NCBI RefSeq assembly: GCF_008011855.1
Contig: NZ_VOUX01000031.1
Location: 62,001-126,000 of the forward strand
Reading direction: 5' to 3'
Origin: Serratia bockelmannii
GTDB lineage: Bacteria; Pseudomonadota; Gammaproteobacteria; Enterobacterales; Enterobacteriaceae
Length of the DNA: 64,000 nucleotides
This document shows, in pieces, positions 34,677 through 42,077 of this stretch. The translations under genes and the position numbers were made by a program. The notes beneath the pieces were generated by a model. The model did not search any database. It was not told the DNA's origin and saw nothing but the letters and a program-made list of their open reading frames with translations. Each line of letters starts with the position of its first letter. Within the stretch, counting starts at the first letter, position 1.

Positions 34677-34689
34677 ATATTGAAATACA
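34650..34689 (+). promoter_or_regulatory. two TyrR-like boxes upstream of aroL
   Basis: Consensus TGTAAA-N6-TTTACA. Box 1 is TGTGCC-N6-TTTACA (34650-34667) and box 2 is CGTAAA-N6-AATACA (34672-34689); both keep the essential G and C 14 bases apart. Box 2 overlaps the putative -35 element. E. coli aroL is TyrR-repressed. Confidence 0.5.
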
Positions 34690-34707
34690 GAGCGGGCAGG
34701 GTATGAT
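34680..34707 (+). promoter_or_regulatory. putative aroL promoter
   Basis: TTGAAA (34680-34685), 16-bp spacer, TATGAT (34702-34707), about 80 bp before the aroL start. Confidence 0.5.
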
Positions 34708-34785
34708 GCAGCCACCACGCCATCGCACCCGCTCGGTATTTTGGTATGCAATGCACTCAAGTCACCGCATAAGGGACAACCCGTA

Positions 34786-35310
34786 ATGACACAAACCCTG
34801 TTCATGATAGGCGCTCGCGGAGCCGGCAAGACCACGGTAGGCAGCGCATTGGCGCTGGCGTTGGGCTATCAGTTTGTCGATACCGATCTGTTTATGCAGC
34901 AAGCGGTACAGATGAGCGTGGCGGAAATGGTCGAGCGCGAGGGCTGGCTGGGGTTCCGTCGCCGCGAAACCATCGCGTTGCAAACCGTGACCAAACCGTC
35001 AACTGTAGTTGCCACCGGTGGCGGCGCGATCCTGGCGGAAGAGAACCGTCAGTTTATGCGCCAGCATGGCACCGTTATCTATCTGCGCGCGCCGGCCAGC
35101 GTGTTGGCGCAGCGGTTGGAAGAGTACCCGGAAGATGCGCAGCGCCCGACGCTCACCGGCAGGCCGATCGCCGAAGAGATGCTCGAGGTGCTGGCGGCGC
35201 GTGAAGCGCTGTATCAGGACGCCGCGCATTACGTGATGGACGGCGCCGCCGATCCGCAGCGGGTGGTGGAGCAAATCCTCGCGGTGCTGCCGCGTGAGAC
35301 GGTGAAATAA
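34786..35310 (+). CDS. aroL: shikimate kinase II
   Basis: 174 residues, the E. coli AroL length. Phosphorylates shikimate at the 3-hydroxyl with ATP, fifth step of the chorismate pathway. Motifs: Walker [10 protein letters not shown] (residues 9-17), the shikimate-binding [14 protein letters not shown] (Arg for shikimate), TGGGAIL, and the lid RPTLTGRP. The ATG at 34786 is preceded by AAGGGA; the frame opens 15 codons earlier. The gene begins the aroL-yaiA-aroM-ppnP-rdgC order known from E. coli, here interrupted. Confidence 0.93.
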   Translation: MTQTLFMIGARGAGKTTVGSALALALGYQFVDTDLFMQQAVQMSVAEMVEREGWLGFRRRETIALQTVTKPSTVVATGGGAILAEENRQFMRQHGTVIYLRAPASVLAQRLEEYPEDAQRPTLTGRPIAEEMLEVLAAREALYQDAAHYVMDGAADPQRVVEQILAVLPRETVK

Positions 35311-35325
35311 CCCTTTCTTCTCTTC

Positions 35326-35345
35326 GGGCGCTGGGCGCCCGTTTT
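35326..35345 (+). terminator. aroL terminator
   Basis: GGGCGC (35326-35331), loop TGG, GCGCCC (35335-35340), then GTTTTCC. Confidence 0.7.
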
Positions 35346-35346
35346 C

Positions 35347-36090
35347 CTATTCCGTTTGCCGAGCGGCCGCAAAGTACGCCCCGGGCGTGACGCCGAAGCG
35401 GCGGCGAAAGGCGGCGATGTAGGCGCTGACGTTGTCGTAGCCACAGGTGTCGGCCACTTCGGCGACCGCTGCGCCGCGTGATAATCCCTCCAGTGAACGC
35501 AATACCCGCGCCTGCTGGCGCCACAGCGCGAAGCTGATGCCGGTTTCCTGCACAAAGCGGCGGCTCAGGGTGCGCGGGCTGAGCCCGGCCCAGTCGGCCC
35601 AGTCGCGCTGGCTGCGCAGGCTGGCGGGATCGTTCAGCAGCGCCCGGGCGATGTTCAGCAACCGGGCGTCCTGCGGCAGCGGCAATTGCAACGGCGCGCG
35701 GCTTGCCGTATGCATTTCATCCAGCAGCACCTGCAGCAGCCGCCGTTGCGGCGCACTCAGTGGGCCGGCGGGGAACTGTGCGATACGCTCCACCAGGGCC
35801 TGCAACAGCGCAGAGGCCGTGAACAGCTGCGGCTGCGGCGGCATCTCCGGCACGCTTTCCCCCGGCAGATACAGACTCCAGCCCGCTACGTCGCCGCAGG
35901 CCAGCGCCTGATGGGCGCATCCCGGCGGCAGCCAGCCCAGCGTACCGCCGGTGATCGCCCATTGCCGGCCCGGGAGTTCCATTGCCAGCATGCCACGCGT
36001 CAAGAGATAGATCTGGCCGCCTTCGTGCCGGTGCCAGGGCGTCAGGTGCTTTTTTTCATGCTGAAGGCGTTGGCTGCGGATCTGCGTCAT
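35347..36090 (-). CDS. AraC-family regulator with N-terminal cupin
   Basis: 247 residues. A cupin-type sensor (LTPWHRHEGGQIYLLTRGMLAMELPGRQWAITGGTLGWLPPGCAHQALAC, about 16-64) precedes a C-terminal AraC double helix-turn-helix (about 145-245) containing AVAEVADTCGYDNVSAYIAAFRRRFGVTPGAYFA. It is similar in plan to NimR/YeaM-type regulators that control an adjacent efflux or enzyme gene. Its divergent neighbour, 96 bp away, is a SnoaL-like protein gene, a possible target. It and that neighbour lie between aroL and yaiA, which are adjacent in E. coli. Confidence 0.85.
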   Translation of the reverse strand: MTQIRSQRLQHEKKHLTPWHRHEGGQIYLLTRGMLAMELPGRQWAITGGTLGWLPPGCAHQALACGDVAGWSLYLPGESVPEMPPQPQLFTASALLQALVERIAQFPAGPLSAPQRRLLQVLLDEMHTASRAPLQLPLPQDARLLNIARALLNDPASLRSQRDWADWAGLSPRTLSRRFVQETGISFALWRQQARVLRSLEGLSRGAAVAEVADTCGYDNVSAYIAAFRRRFGVTPGAYFAAARQTE

Positions 36091-36186
36091 GTTGGCCGTT
36101 TAACGTTATTGAAAGTCTTGATGTGGTTATTATGCCATCGTCTGGCCGGGATAGGATCGCCGTTCACCCTATTTCGGAGAAACGTG

Positions 36187-36591
36187 ATGACTCAAGTTAC
36201 CCCACTGAACCTGGTGCTCGATACGCTGCAGCAGGTCGTCGCCAGCCCGGAGCATCGGCCGACGCAGCTCGCTGCCCGTTTCAGCGCAGACTACCGCCAG
36301 CAGGTGGATGGCAAGGTGCTGAACTTCGCGCAGTTTGAGCAACATATGGCGCTGCTGAAACGGCAAACCCGCCGCATGACGCTGAGCGTGATCGCGGCGG
36401 CGGAGCAGGGCGAGGCAGTGCTGACCCACCATCTGGTCGAGGTGGAAAAGCGCGACGGTACCCGCAGCCGCGTGCGGGTGCTGGCGCACTTCACCGTGCG
36501 TGAAGGCCGCATTTGCGCCTGCGACGAACTGACCGAGCTGTTGGCGGGCGCCCCCGGCGATCGCGATCTTGGCTCGCGCGTGCCGGAATGA
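36187..36591 (+). CDS. SnoaL/NTF2-like fold protein
   Basis: 134 residues. A cone-shaped alpha+beta domain of the NTF2-like superfamily is suggested by YRQQVDGKVLNFAQFEQHMALLKRQTRRMTLSVIAAAEQGEAVLTHHLVEVEKRDGTRSRVRVLAHFTVREGRICACDELTELL, which follows the helix-then-curved-sheet pattern ending with the DELTELL motif common in SnoaL-like proteins. The function may be enzymatic (aldol or isomerase) or ligand binding. The start at 36187 has GGAGAAAC upstream. It may be controlled by the divergent AraC protein. Confidence 0.7.
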   Translation: MTQVTPLNLVLDTLQQVVASPEHRPTQLAARFSADYRQQVDGKVLNFAQFEQHMALLKRQTRRMTLSVIAAAEQGEAVLTHHLVEVEKRDGTRSRVRVLAHFTVREGRICACDELTELLAGAPGDRDLGSRVPE

Positions 36592-36638
36592 GGGCGGCTG
36601 CTATACTTGCTACTGTGTGAAACACACGGGAGAACGGC

Positions 36639-36839
36639 ATGCGCGAAAATGATCAACCTGCTTATCCACGGAGCGCCCGCGTCGTTGAGGTGTTTCGGGG
36701 CGACCCGAACCTGCATCTGCGCCGTTTTGAAGTGCGCACCGACGACATTGAGCCAAATACGCTGCTCAGTGAACATGAAACCGAGCAGGAAGCGCTCGAC
36801 GCCAAGCACCGCTATGAAGACGAGGCGCTAGAGCTCTGA
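36639..36839 (+). CDS. yaiA: YaiA family small protein
   Basis: 66 residues (E. coli YaiA has 63). Soluble and acidic, MRENDQPAYPRSARVVEVFRGDPNLHLRRFEVRTDDIEPNTLLSEHETEQEALDAKHRYEDEALEL. Function unknown; in E. coli it sits between aroL and aroM in the TyrR/TrpR-regulated transcript. Here aroM lies about 13 kb away because the has and OPT regions intervene. The ribosome site GGGAG is good. It is followed by a clear terminator. Confidence 0.85.
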   Translation: MRENDQPAYPRSARVVEVFRGDPNLHLRRFEVRTDDIEPNTLLSEHETEQEALDAKHRYEDEALEL

Positions 36840-36852
36840 CCTGCTGCACAGC

Positions 36853-36880
36853 GGAAACCGGCGCCAGGCCGGTTTCCTGT
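36853..36880 (+). terminator. yaiA terminator
   Basis: GGAAACCGGC (36853-36862), loop GCCAG, GCCGGTTTCC (36868-36877), then TGTTTAT. Confidence 0.75.
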
Positions 36881-36919
36881 TTATCCCCGGCGTTAGCATA
36901 TATTTCCCAGAACAATATT

Positions 36920-36938
36920 GATAATGATAATCATTTAT
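36920..36938 (+). promoter_or_regulatory. Fur box upstream of hasI
   Basis: GATAATGATAATCATTTAT, identical to the Fur consensus over its first 16 of 19 bases. It lies 47 bp before the hasI start, consistent with the known Fur control of hasI. Confidence 0.88.
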
Positions 36939-36984
36939 GTGATTTTTATCGCCCCTATTGGGTGTTTCACTTCTGGGAAAAGAG

Positions 36985-37485
36985 ATGTCCAATTCCGAGT
37001 TGCAGGCGCTGTTTCTGCGCCATATGCGGCCGCTGCAAGCCTATTTGAACGCCAAACTGCGCGACCCTCAGCTGGCCGCGGATTTGGCGCAGGAAAGTTT
37101 TACCCGCCTTACCGAGCAATATCCGCAGGGTAACATTCTCGATATCGAAGCCTACCTGTACAAAACCGCCAAAAACCTGATGCTCGACCATGTGCGCCAG
37201 CAGCAGCGGCGGCAGACCGAAACGGTCGAAGACGACATTCTGGCGCAGTATCCCTCCGGTGAACCGGCGCTTGAACAACGGGCGATCGATAGCCAATTGC
37301 TGCAGCTGTTGCAGCAGGCGCTAGCGGACATGCCGCCGCGCACGCAGCAGATTTTCCGCCTTAACCGGCTCGATGGCCTGACCCAGGCGCAGGTGGCGGC
37401 GCAGCTGGGCGTGTCGCTCAGCACGGTGGAAAAACACCTGGCCAGCGCCCTCGAGCGGCTGATGGCGCGGATGGAAGAACAATAA
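36985..37485 (+). CDS. hasI: ECF sigma factor HasI
   Basis: 166 residues, FecI-type ECF sigma factor. Region 2 (about 5-75: LFLRHMRPLQAYLNAKLRDPQLAADLAQESFTRL and DIEAYLYKTAKNLMLDHVR) and region 4 (about 105-160: LADMPPRTQQIFRLNRLDGLTQAQVAAQLGVSLSTVEKHLASALERL). In S. marcescens HasI, controlled by HasS and the heme-loaded HasA-HasR complex, transcribes the has operon. The ATG at 36985 has AAAGAG upstream. A strong Fur box precedes it. A motif shared with hasR lies just downstream, before hasS. Confidence 0.93.
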   Translation: MSNSELQALFLRHMRPLQAYLNAKLRDPQLAADLAQESFTRLTEQYPQGNILDIEAYLYKTAKNLMLDHVRQQQRRQTETVEDDILAQYPSGEPALEQRAIDSQLLQLLQQALADMPPRTQQIFRLNRLDGLTQAQVAAQLGVSLSTVEKHLASALERLMARMEEQ

Positions 37486-37495
37486 TGGCAATTTT

Positions 37496-37527
37496 TTTAC
37501 GGGTTTATCCGCGCTCAGACGTCTTAA
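37496..37527 (+). promoter_or_regulatory. putative HasI-dependent promoter of hasS
   Basis: TTTACGGGTTT (37496-37506), 12-nt spacer, ACGTCTTAA (37519-37527). The same block with the same spacer occurs before hasR. CGTC is a typical -10 core for ECF sigma factors. HasS autoregulation through HasI is known in S. marcescens. Confidence 0.7.
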
Positions 37528-37561
37528 CCTATAACCAGAAAAAACAGAGGTCTATGCCATT

Positions 37562-38515
37562 ATGAAACCGCTAACCGCACAGGCGCGACAGCAGGCGGCC
37601 GCCTGGGCCGTGAGTCTGGCCGAAGGGGCGCTGCCGGCCGATCGGCGGCGAGCGTTGGACGCCTGGCTGGCCGCCGATCCGCAGCATCCGGCGGCGCTGC
37701 GTCAGGCTCGCCTGCTGTGGACGACGCTTGGGCAACTGCCGCCTGAGCAGCGGCAGGCGTTACAACCGCAGGTGGCGGCGCTGAAAACGCCCTCTCGCTA
37801 TCGATGGCCCCGCTGGGCGGTGGCAGCGGCGGTGGCGCTCGCCGTTTCATTCGGCGTTTATCGCGGGCCGGATCTGTGGATCGGCCTGCAGGCCGATTAT
37901 CAAACCGTTCGCGGTGAGGTGCGCGAAGTTGCTTTGCCGGACGGCAGCCGGGTGTCGCTGGACAGCGGCAGCGCGATCGCGCTGGCGTATTCCGCAGATG
38001 AGCGCAAGGTGCGGCTGCTGAGCGGCGCCGCCTATTTTATCGTCGCGCCGTTGGGCGGGGCGGAAAGCCGTCCGTTCAGGGTGGAGGCGAAAAACGGCGT
38101 CACCCAGGCGCTGGGCACCGAGTTCAGCGTGGCGCGCACTGAACAGGGCGTCGACGTCAGCGTGCATCAGCACAGCGTGCGGGTGACGCTTGAGCGCGGC
38201 GAGCGCTCGCTGGTGGTCGCGCAACGCCAGGCGGCGCATTACCGCAACGGGCAGCTGCAGCTGACGCGGCAAACGGCCGGTGATGACGCTTGGCGACGCG
38301 GCTGGCTGGTGATCGACCGCCAACCGCTGACGCAGGCGCTCGCGCAGCTCAACCGCTATCGCGGGACCCGCATCGTGGCGGTCAATCCCGCGCTAAGAAC
38401 GCGCACCGTGAGCGGTGTGTTCGCGCTCAATAAACTCGACGACGGCGTCGGTGCCATTCGTCAGGAACTCTCCGCCCGCCAGCTGAATCTCCCCGGCATC
38501 ACGCTGCTTTACTGA
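37562..38515 (+). CDS. hasS: anti-sigma factor HasS (FecR family)
   Basis: 317 residues. Cytoplasmic N-terminal anti-sigma domain (about 1-80, with RRRALDAWLAADPQHPAALRQARLLWTTLGQL), one membrane helix (about 83-100), and a periplasmic FecR domain (VREVALPDGSRVSLDSGSAIALAYSADERKVRLLSGAAYF, then PFRVEAKNGVTQALGTEFSV), ending in a segment like the STN domain of its partner receptor. It binds HasI and releases it when HasR carries heme-HasA. A 4-codon ORF (ATG CCA TTA TGA, 37554-37565) overlaps its start codon in another frame. A terminator abuts its stop. Confidence 0.92.
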   Translation: MKPLTAQARQQAAAWAVSLAEGALPADRRRALDAWLAADPQHPAALRQARLLWTTLGQLPPEQRQALQPQVAALKTPSRYRWPRWAVAAAVALAVSFGVYRGPDLWIGLQADYQTVRGEVREVALPDGSRVSLDSGSAIALAYSADERKVRLLSGAAYFIVAPLGGAESRPFRVEAKNGVTQALGTEFSVARTEQGVDVSVHQHSVRVTLERGERSLVVAQRQAAHYRNGQLQLTRQTAGDDAWRRGWLVIDRQPLTQALAQLNRYRGTRIVAVNPALRTRTVSGVFALNKLDDGVGAIRQELSARQLNLPGITLLY

Positions 38516-38556
38516 GCGGCCAAGGCGGGCCGGGATGCCCGCCTTGGCCGCTATTT
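38516..38556 (+). terminator. terminator between hasS and hasR
   Basis: GCGGCCAAGGCGGGC (38516-38530) and GCCCGCCTTGGCCGC (38537-38551) form a perfect 15-bp stem with a 6-nt loop, followed by TATTTTC. It begins on the base after the hasS stop codon, separating hasIS from the hasRADEB transcript. Confidence 0.85.
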
Positions 38557-38575
38557 TCACTTTCTGTAAAAAATC

Positions 38576-38607
38576 TTTACGGGTTTTTGCCTCCCGGAAC
38601 GTCCTTA
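38576..38607 (+). promoter_or_regulatory. putative HasI-dependent promoter of hasR
   Basis: TTTACGGGTTT (38576-38586), 12-nt spacer, ACGTCCTTA (38599-38607), matching the block before hasS in motif and spacing. A Fur-like box lies 10 bp further downstream. Confidence 0.72.
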
Positions 38608-38616
38608 TGTTTAAAC

Positions 38617-38635
38617 GAGATTGATTTCCATTATC
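38617..38635 (+). promoter_or_regulatory. Fur box upstream of hasR
   Basis: GAGATTGATTTCCATTATC, 14 of 19 matches to the Fur consensus. It lies just downstream of the putative HasI promoter, where repressor binding would block initiation. Confidence 0.62.
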
Positions 38636-38672
38636 ACTTGGTTTGACATTCTTTCGGGTGGAACACACACGC

Positions 38673-41372
38673 ATGCTTATTCACAAGGGAACCACGCCGG
38701 CCGGCCGATTGGCCATGGCGGTACGCGCCGCGCTGGCGGCGATGATGTTGACTCAGCCGGCTGTGGCGCTTGCCGTCCAGGCTGAGGCGAACGGCGCGCA
38801 GGCCGCACAGCAAAAGAATTTCAACATTGCGGCGCAGCCGCTGCAGAGTGCCATGTTGCGCTTCGCCGAGCAGGCCGGCATGCAGGTGTTTTTTGACGAG
38901 GTGAAACTCGACGGCATGCAGGCGGCGGCGCTGAACGGCAGCATGAGCGTTGAACAGGGCCTGCGGCGCTTGATCGGCGGCAATCCGGTGGCTTTCCGCC
39001 TGCAGCCGCAGGGGCAAATCGTATTGAGCCGGCTGCCGACGGCGAACGGCGACGGTGGCGCGCTGGCGTTGGACAGCCTGACGGTGCTGGGCGCCGGCGG
39101 CATCAACGCCAACGATTGGGTTTACGACGAACCACGCTCGGTCAGCATCATCAGCCGCGAACAGATGGACAACCGCCCGGCGCGACACGCGGCCGATATT
39201 CTGGAGCAGACTACGGGAGCCTATTCCAGCGTCAGCCAGCAAGATCCTGCGCTGTCGGTCAACATCCGCGGCATACAAGACTATGGCCGGGTGAACATGA
39301 ACATCGACGGCATGCGGCAGAATTTTCAAAAGAGCGGCCATGGTCAGCGTAATGGCACCATGTACATCGATTCCGAACTGCTGTCCGGCGTGACTATCGA
39401 CAAGGGCACCACCGGCGGCATGGGCAGCGCCGGCACGCTCGGCGGCATTGCCACCTTCAATACCGTCAGCGCGAGCGATTTCCTGGCGCCGGGCAAAGAG
39501 CTGGGCGGCAAGCTGCACGCCAGCACCGGCGATAACGGCACCCACTTCATCGGCAGCGGCATACTGGCATTGGGCAACGAAACCGGCGATATCCTGCTGG
39601 CCGCCAGCGAACGCCACCTCGGCGACTATTGGCCCGGCAACAAGGGCGATATCGGTAACATTCGCATCAATAACGACACCGGCAATTACGATCGCTACGC
39701 CGAGAGCATCAAGAACAACAAAATCCCCGACACCAATTACCGCATGCACTCGCGGCTGGCCAAGGTGGGTTGGAATCTGCCCGCCAACCAACGCCTGCAG
39801 CTGAGCTATCTGCAGACCCAGACCGCGTCGCCGATCGCCGGCACGTTGACCAACCTGGGCACCCGCCCGCCCTATGAACTGGGCTGGAAGCGCACCGGTT
39901 ACAGCGACGTGATGGCGCGCAACGCGGCGTTCGACTACAGCCTGGCGCCGGAAGACGTCGACTGGCTCGATTTTCAGGCCAAACTGTATTACGTCGATAC
40001 TCAGGATGACAGCGACACCTACAGCACCAGCTCGCTGCTGGACAACGGCTACGCGACGCGTACCCGCCTGCGTACCTACGGCGCGCAGGCGCAAAACACC
40101 TCGCGCTTCAGCCTGGCGCCGGGGCATGACTTCCGCGCCAACTACGGGCTGGAGTTCTATTACGACAAGGCAACCAGCGACTCTTCCCGCCAAGGCATGG
40201 AAGGGGTGACGCCGGCCGGCAACCGTTCGGTCGCCAGCCTGTTCGCCAACCTGACCTACGACTACGACGGCTGGCTGACGTTGGAGGGCGGGCTGCGTTA
40301 CGACCGCTATCGCCTGCGCGGCCAGACCGGCCTGAGCTATCCGGATTTGGCCAAGGATGGGCAACGCTACACGATTGACAATCCTTGCAAAGCGTTGCGT
40401 CTGACCGGCTGTTCAACCACGACCCGCGAAGATTGGGACGTGGATCGCGATCAGGGCAAGCTGTCGCCAACGCTGGCGGTGGCGGTACGCCCCGGCGTGG
40501 AGTGGCTGGAGCTGTATACCACCTACGGCAAATCCTGGCGGCCGCCGGCGATCACCGAAACGCTGACCAACGGCAGCGCGCACAGTTCATCCACGCAATA
40601 CCCCAACCCGTTCCTGCAGCCCGAGCGCTCGCGCGCCTGGGAAGTCGGGTTCAATGTGCAGCAGCCGGATCTGTGGTTTGAGGGCGATCGGTTGGTGGCG
40701 AAGGTGGCCTACTTCGATACCAAAGTGGATAACTACATCAACCTGGCGATAGACCGCAATAAACCGGGGCTGGTGCAGCCGAGCATCGGCAATGCTGCTT
40801 ACGTCAACAACCTGTCGAAAACCCGCTTCCGCGGGCTGGAGTACCAGCTCAACTATGACGCCGGGGTGTTCTACGCCGACCTGACCTATACCCACATGAT
40901 AGGCAAAAACGAGTTCTGCTCGAACAAGGCCTGGTTGGGAGGGCGTCTGCGCTACGGCGATGGATCGCGCCGCGGCAACTTCTATGTTGAGCCGGATGCC
41001 GCTTCCAATGACTTCGTCACGTGTGACGGGGGGACGCAGTTCGGCTCCGCCGCCTACCTGCCAGGCGATCGCGGTTCGGTGACGCTGGGCGGCCGCGCCT
41101 TCGATCGCAAGCTGGACGCCGGGGTGACCGTGCGCTTTGCGCCGGGCTATCAGGACAGTTCGGTGCCGTCCAATTACCCGTACCTGGCCGACTGGCCGAA
41201 GTACACCCTGTTCGATCTGTACGCCAGCTACAAGCTGACCGACAGCCTGACGCTGCGCGGCTCGGTGGAGAACCTGACTAACCGCGCCTATGTCGTTAGC
41301 TACGGCGAGACGCTGGCCAATACCCTCGGGCGCGGCCGCACCGTGCAGGGCGGGGTGGAATACCGTTTTTAA
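38673..41372 (+). CDS. hasR: hemophore/heme TonB-dependent receptor HasR
   Basis: 899 residues, the known S. marcescens HasR length. Signal peptide to about residue 35; N-terminal signalling (STN) domain (about 48-105: FNIAAQPLQSAMLRFAEQAGMQVFFDE) that contacts HasS; TonB-box-like DSLTVLGAGG; plug domain (MDNRPARHAADILEQTTGAYSSVSQQDPALSVNIRGIQDYGRVNMNIDGMRQNF); and a 22-strand barrel ending GGVEYRF. It takes heme from HasA or free heme across the outer membrane using HasB/TonB-ExbBD energy. Start by length and similarity at 38673; the frame opens at 38643. It heads the hasRADEB operon. Confidence 0.95.
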   Translation: MLIHKGTTPAGRLAMAVRAALAAMMLTQPAVALAVQAEANGAQAAQQKNFNIAAQPLQSAMLRFAEQAGMQVFFDEVKLDGMQAAALNGSMSVEQGLRRLIGGNPVAFRLQPQGQIVLSRLPTANGDGGALALDSLTVLGAGGINANDWVYDEPRSVSIISREQMDNRPARHAADILEQTTGAYSSVSQQDPALSVNIRGIQDYGRVNMNIDGMRQNFQKSGHGQRNGTMYIDSELLSGVTIDKGTTGGMGSAGTLGGIATFNTVSASDFLAPGKELGGKLHASTGDNGTHFIGSGILALGNETGDILLAASERHLGDYWPGNKGDIGNIRINNDTGNYDRYAESIKNNKIPDTNYRMHSRLAKVGWNLPANQRLQLSYLQTQTASPIAGTLTNLGTRPPYELGWKRTGYSDVMARNAAFDYSLAPEDVDWLDFQAKLYYVDTQDDSDTYSTSSLLDNGYATRTRLRTYGAQAQNTSRFSLAPGHDFRANYGLEFYYDKATSDSSRQGMEGVTPAGNRSVASLFANLTYDYDGWLTLEGGLRYDRYRLRGQTGLSYPDLAKDGQRYTIDNPCKALRLTGCSTTTREDWDVDRDQGKLSPTLAVAVRPGVEWLELYTTYGKSWRPPAITETLTNGSAHSSSTQYPNPFLQPERSRAWEVGFNVQQPDLWFEGDRLVAKVAYFDTKVDNYINLAIDRNKPGLVQPSIGNAAYVNNLSKTRFRGLEYQLNYDAGVFYADLTYTHMIGKNEFCSNKAWLGGRLRYGDGSRRGNFYVEPDAASNDFVTCDGGTQFGSAAYLPGDRGSVTLGGRAFDRKLDAGVTVRFAPGYQDSSVPSNYPYLADWPKYTLFDLYASYKLTDSLTLRGSVENLTNRAYVVSYGETLANTLGRGRTVQGGVEYRF

Positions 41373-41450
41373 GCAGTAAAAGGGCGTTGCTCATCCTTGA
41401 GCACAAGGGCAGCCTCGCAAGGGGCGCCGTTCATCAATGGAGATAGAGAA

Positions 41451-42017
41451 ATGGCATTTTCAGTTAACTATGACAGCAGCTTTGGCGGTTACAGCATTCA
41501 TGACTATCTGGGCCAATGGGCTTCGACATTTGGTGATATCAACCATACCAACGGTAACGTCACCGACTCCAACAGCGGTGGCTTCTACGGCGGCCGGTTG
41601 TCTGGTAGTCAATATGCCGTGACCAGTACGGACAACCATGTCACGTCGGTCGTGGCGGGTGGCAACCTGACCTACACGCTGTTCAATGAACCGGCGCATA
41701 CCCTGTACGGCCAGCTGGATTCCCTGTCGTTCGGCGACGGTTTGAGCGGTGGCGATACATCGCCGTACAGCATTCAGGTGCCTGACGTCAGCTTCGGCGG
41801 CCTGAACCTCAGCAGCCTGCAGGCGCAGGGCCACGATGGCGTGGTGCACCAGGTGGTGTACGGTCTGATGTCCGGCGATACCGGCGCGCTGGAAACCGCG
41901 CTGAACGGCATCCTCGACGACTACGGCCTGAGCGTCAATTCCACCTTCGATCAGGTGGCGGCGGCGACGGCGGTGGGCGTGCAGCACGCCGACAGCCCGG
42001 AACTGCTGGCGGCCTGA
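41451..42017 (+). CDS. hasA: secreted hemophore HasA
   Basis: 188 residues, no N-terminal signal peptide. It extracts heme from hemoglobin outside the cell and passes it to HasR. The heme ligands His32 (DINHTNG) and Tyr75 ([13 protein letters not shown]) are present, with His83 beside Tyr75. The type I secretion signal is at the C-terminus ([13 protein letters not shown]), which is cleaved after export by HasDE in S. marcescens. The N-terminal half, e.g. around residues 40-70, appears to be the more variable part of the family. The start at 41451 has GGAG eight bases upstream. A stem-loop follows the stop. Confidence 0.97.
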   Translation: MAFSVNYDSSFGGYSIHDYLGQWASTFGDINHTNGNVTDSNSGGFYGGRLSGSQYAVTSTDNHVTSVVAGGNLTYTLFNEPAHTLYGQLDSLSFGDGLSGGDTSPYSIQVPDVSFGGLNLSSLQAQGHDGVVHQVVYGLMSGDTGALETALNGILDDYGLSVNSTFDQVAAATAVGVQHADSPELLAA

Positions 42018-42028
42018 TTGCGGCTGTT

Positions 42029-42064
42029 TGCCCGCCGGCGCCGTGCGCCCCGGCGGGCATTTTC
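42029..42064 (+). terminator. hairpin between hasA and hasD
   Basis: TGCCCGCCGG (42029-42038) and CCGGCGGGCA (42050-42059), 11-nt loop, then TTTTC and TTTTT a little further on. Likely a leaky terminator that keeps hasD-E-B below hasA. Confidence 0.7.
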
Positions 42065-42077
42065 TCGTTTTTAGCCG

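Noticed and set aside
38634-40364. 576-residue open frame on the minus strand
   Set aside because: It is antisense to hasR, and no domain is recognisable.
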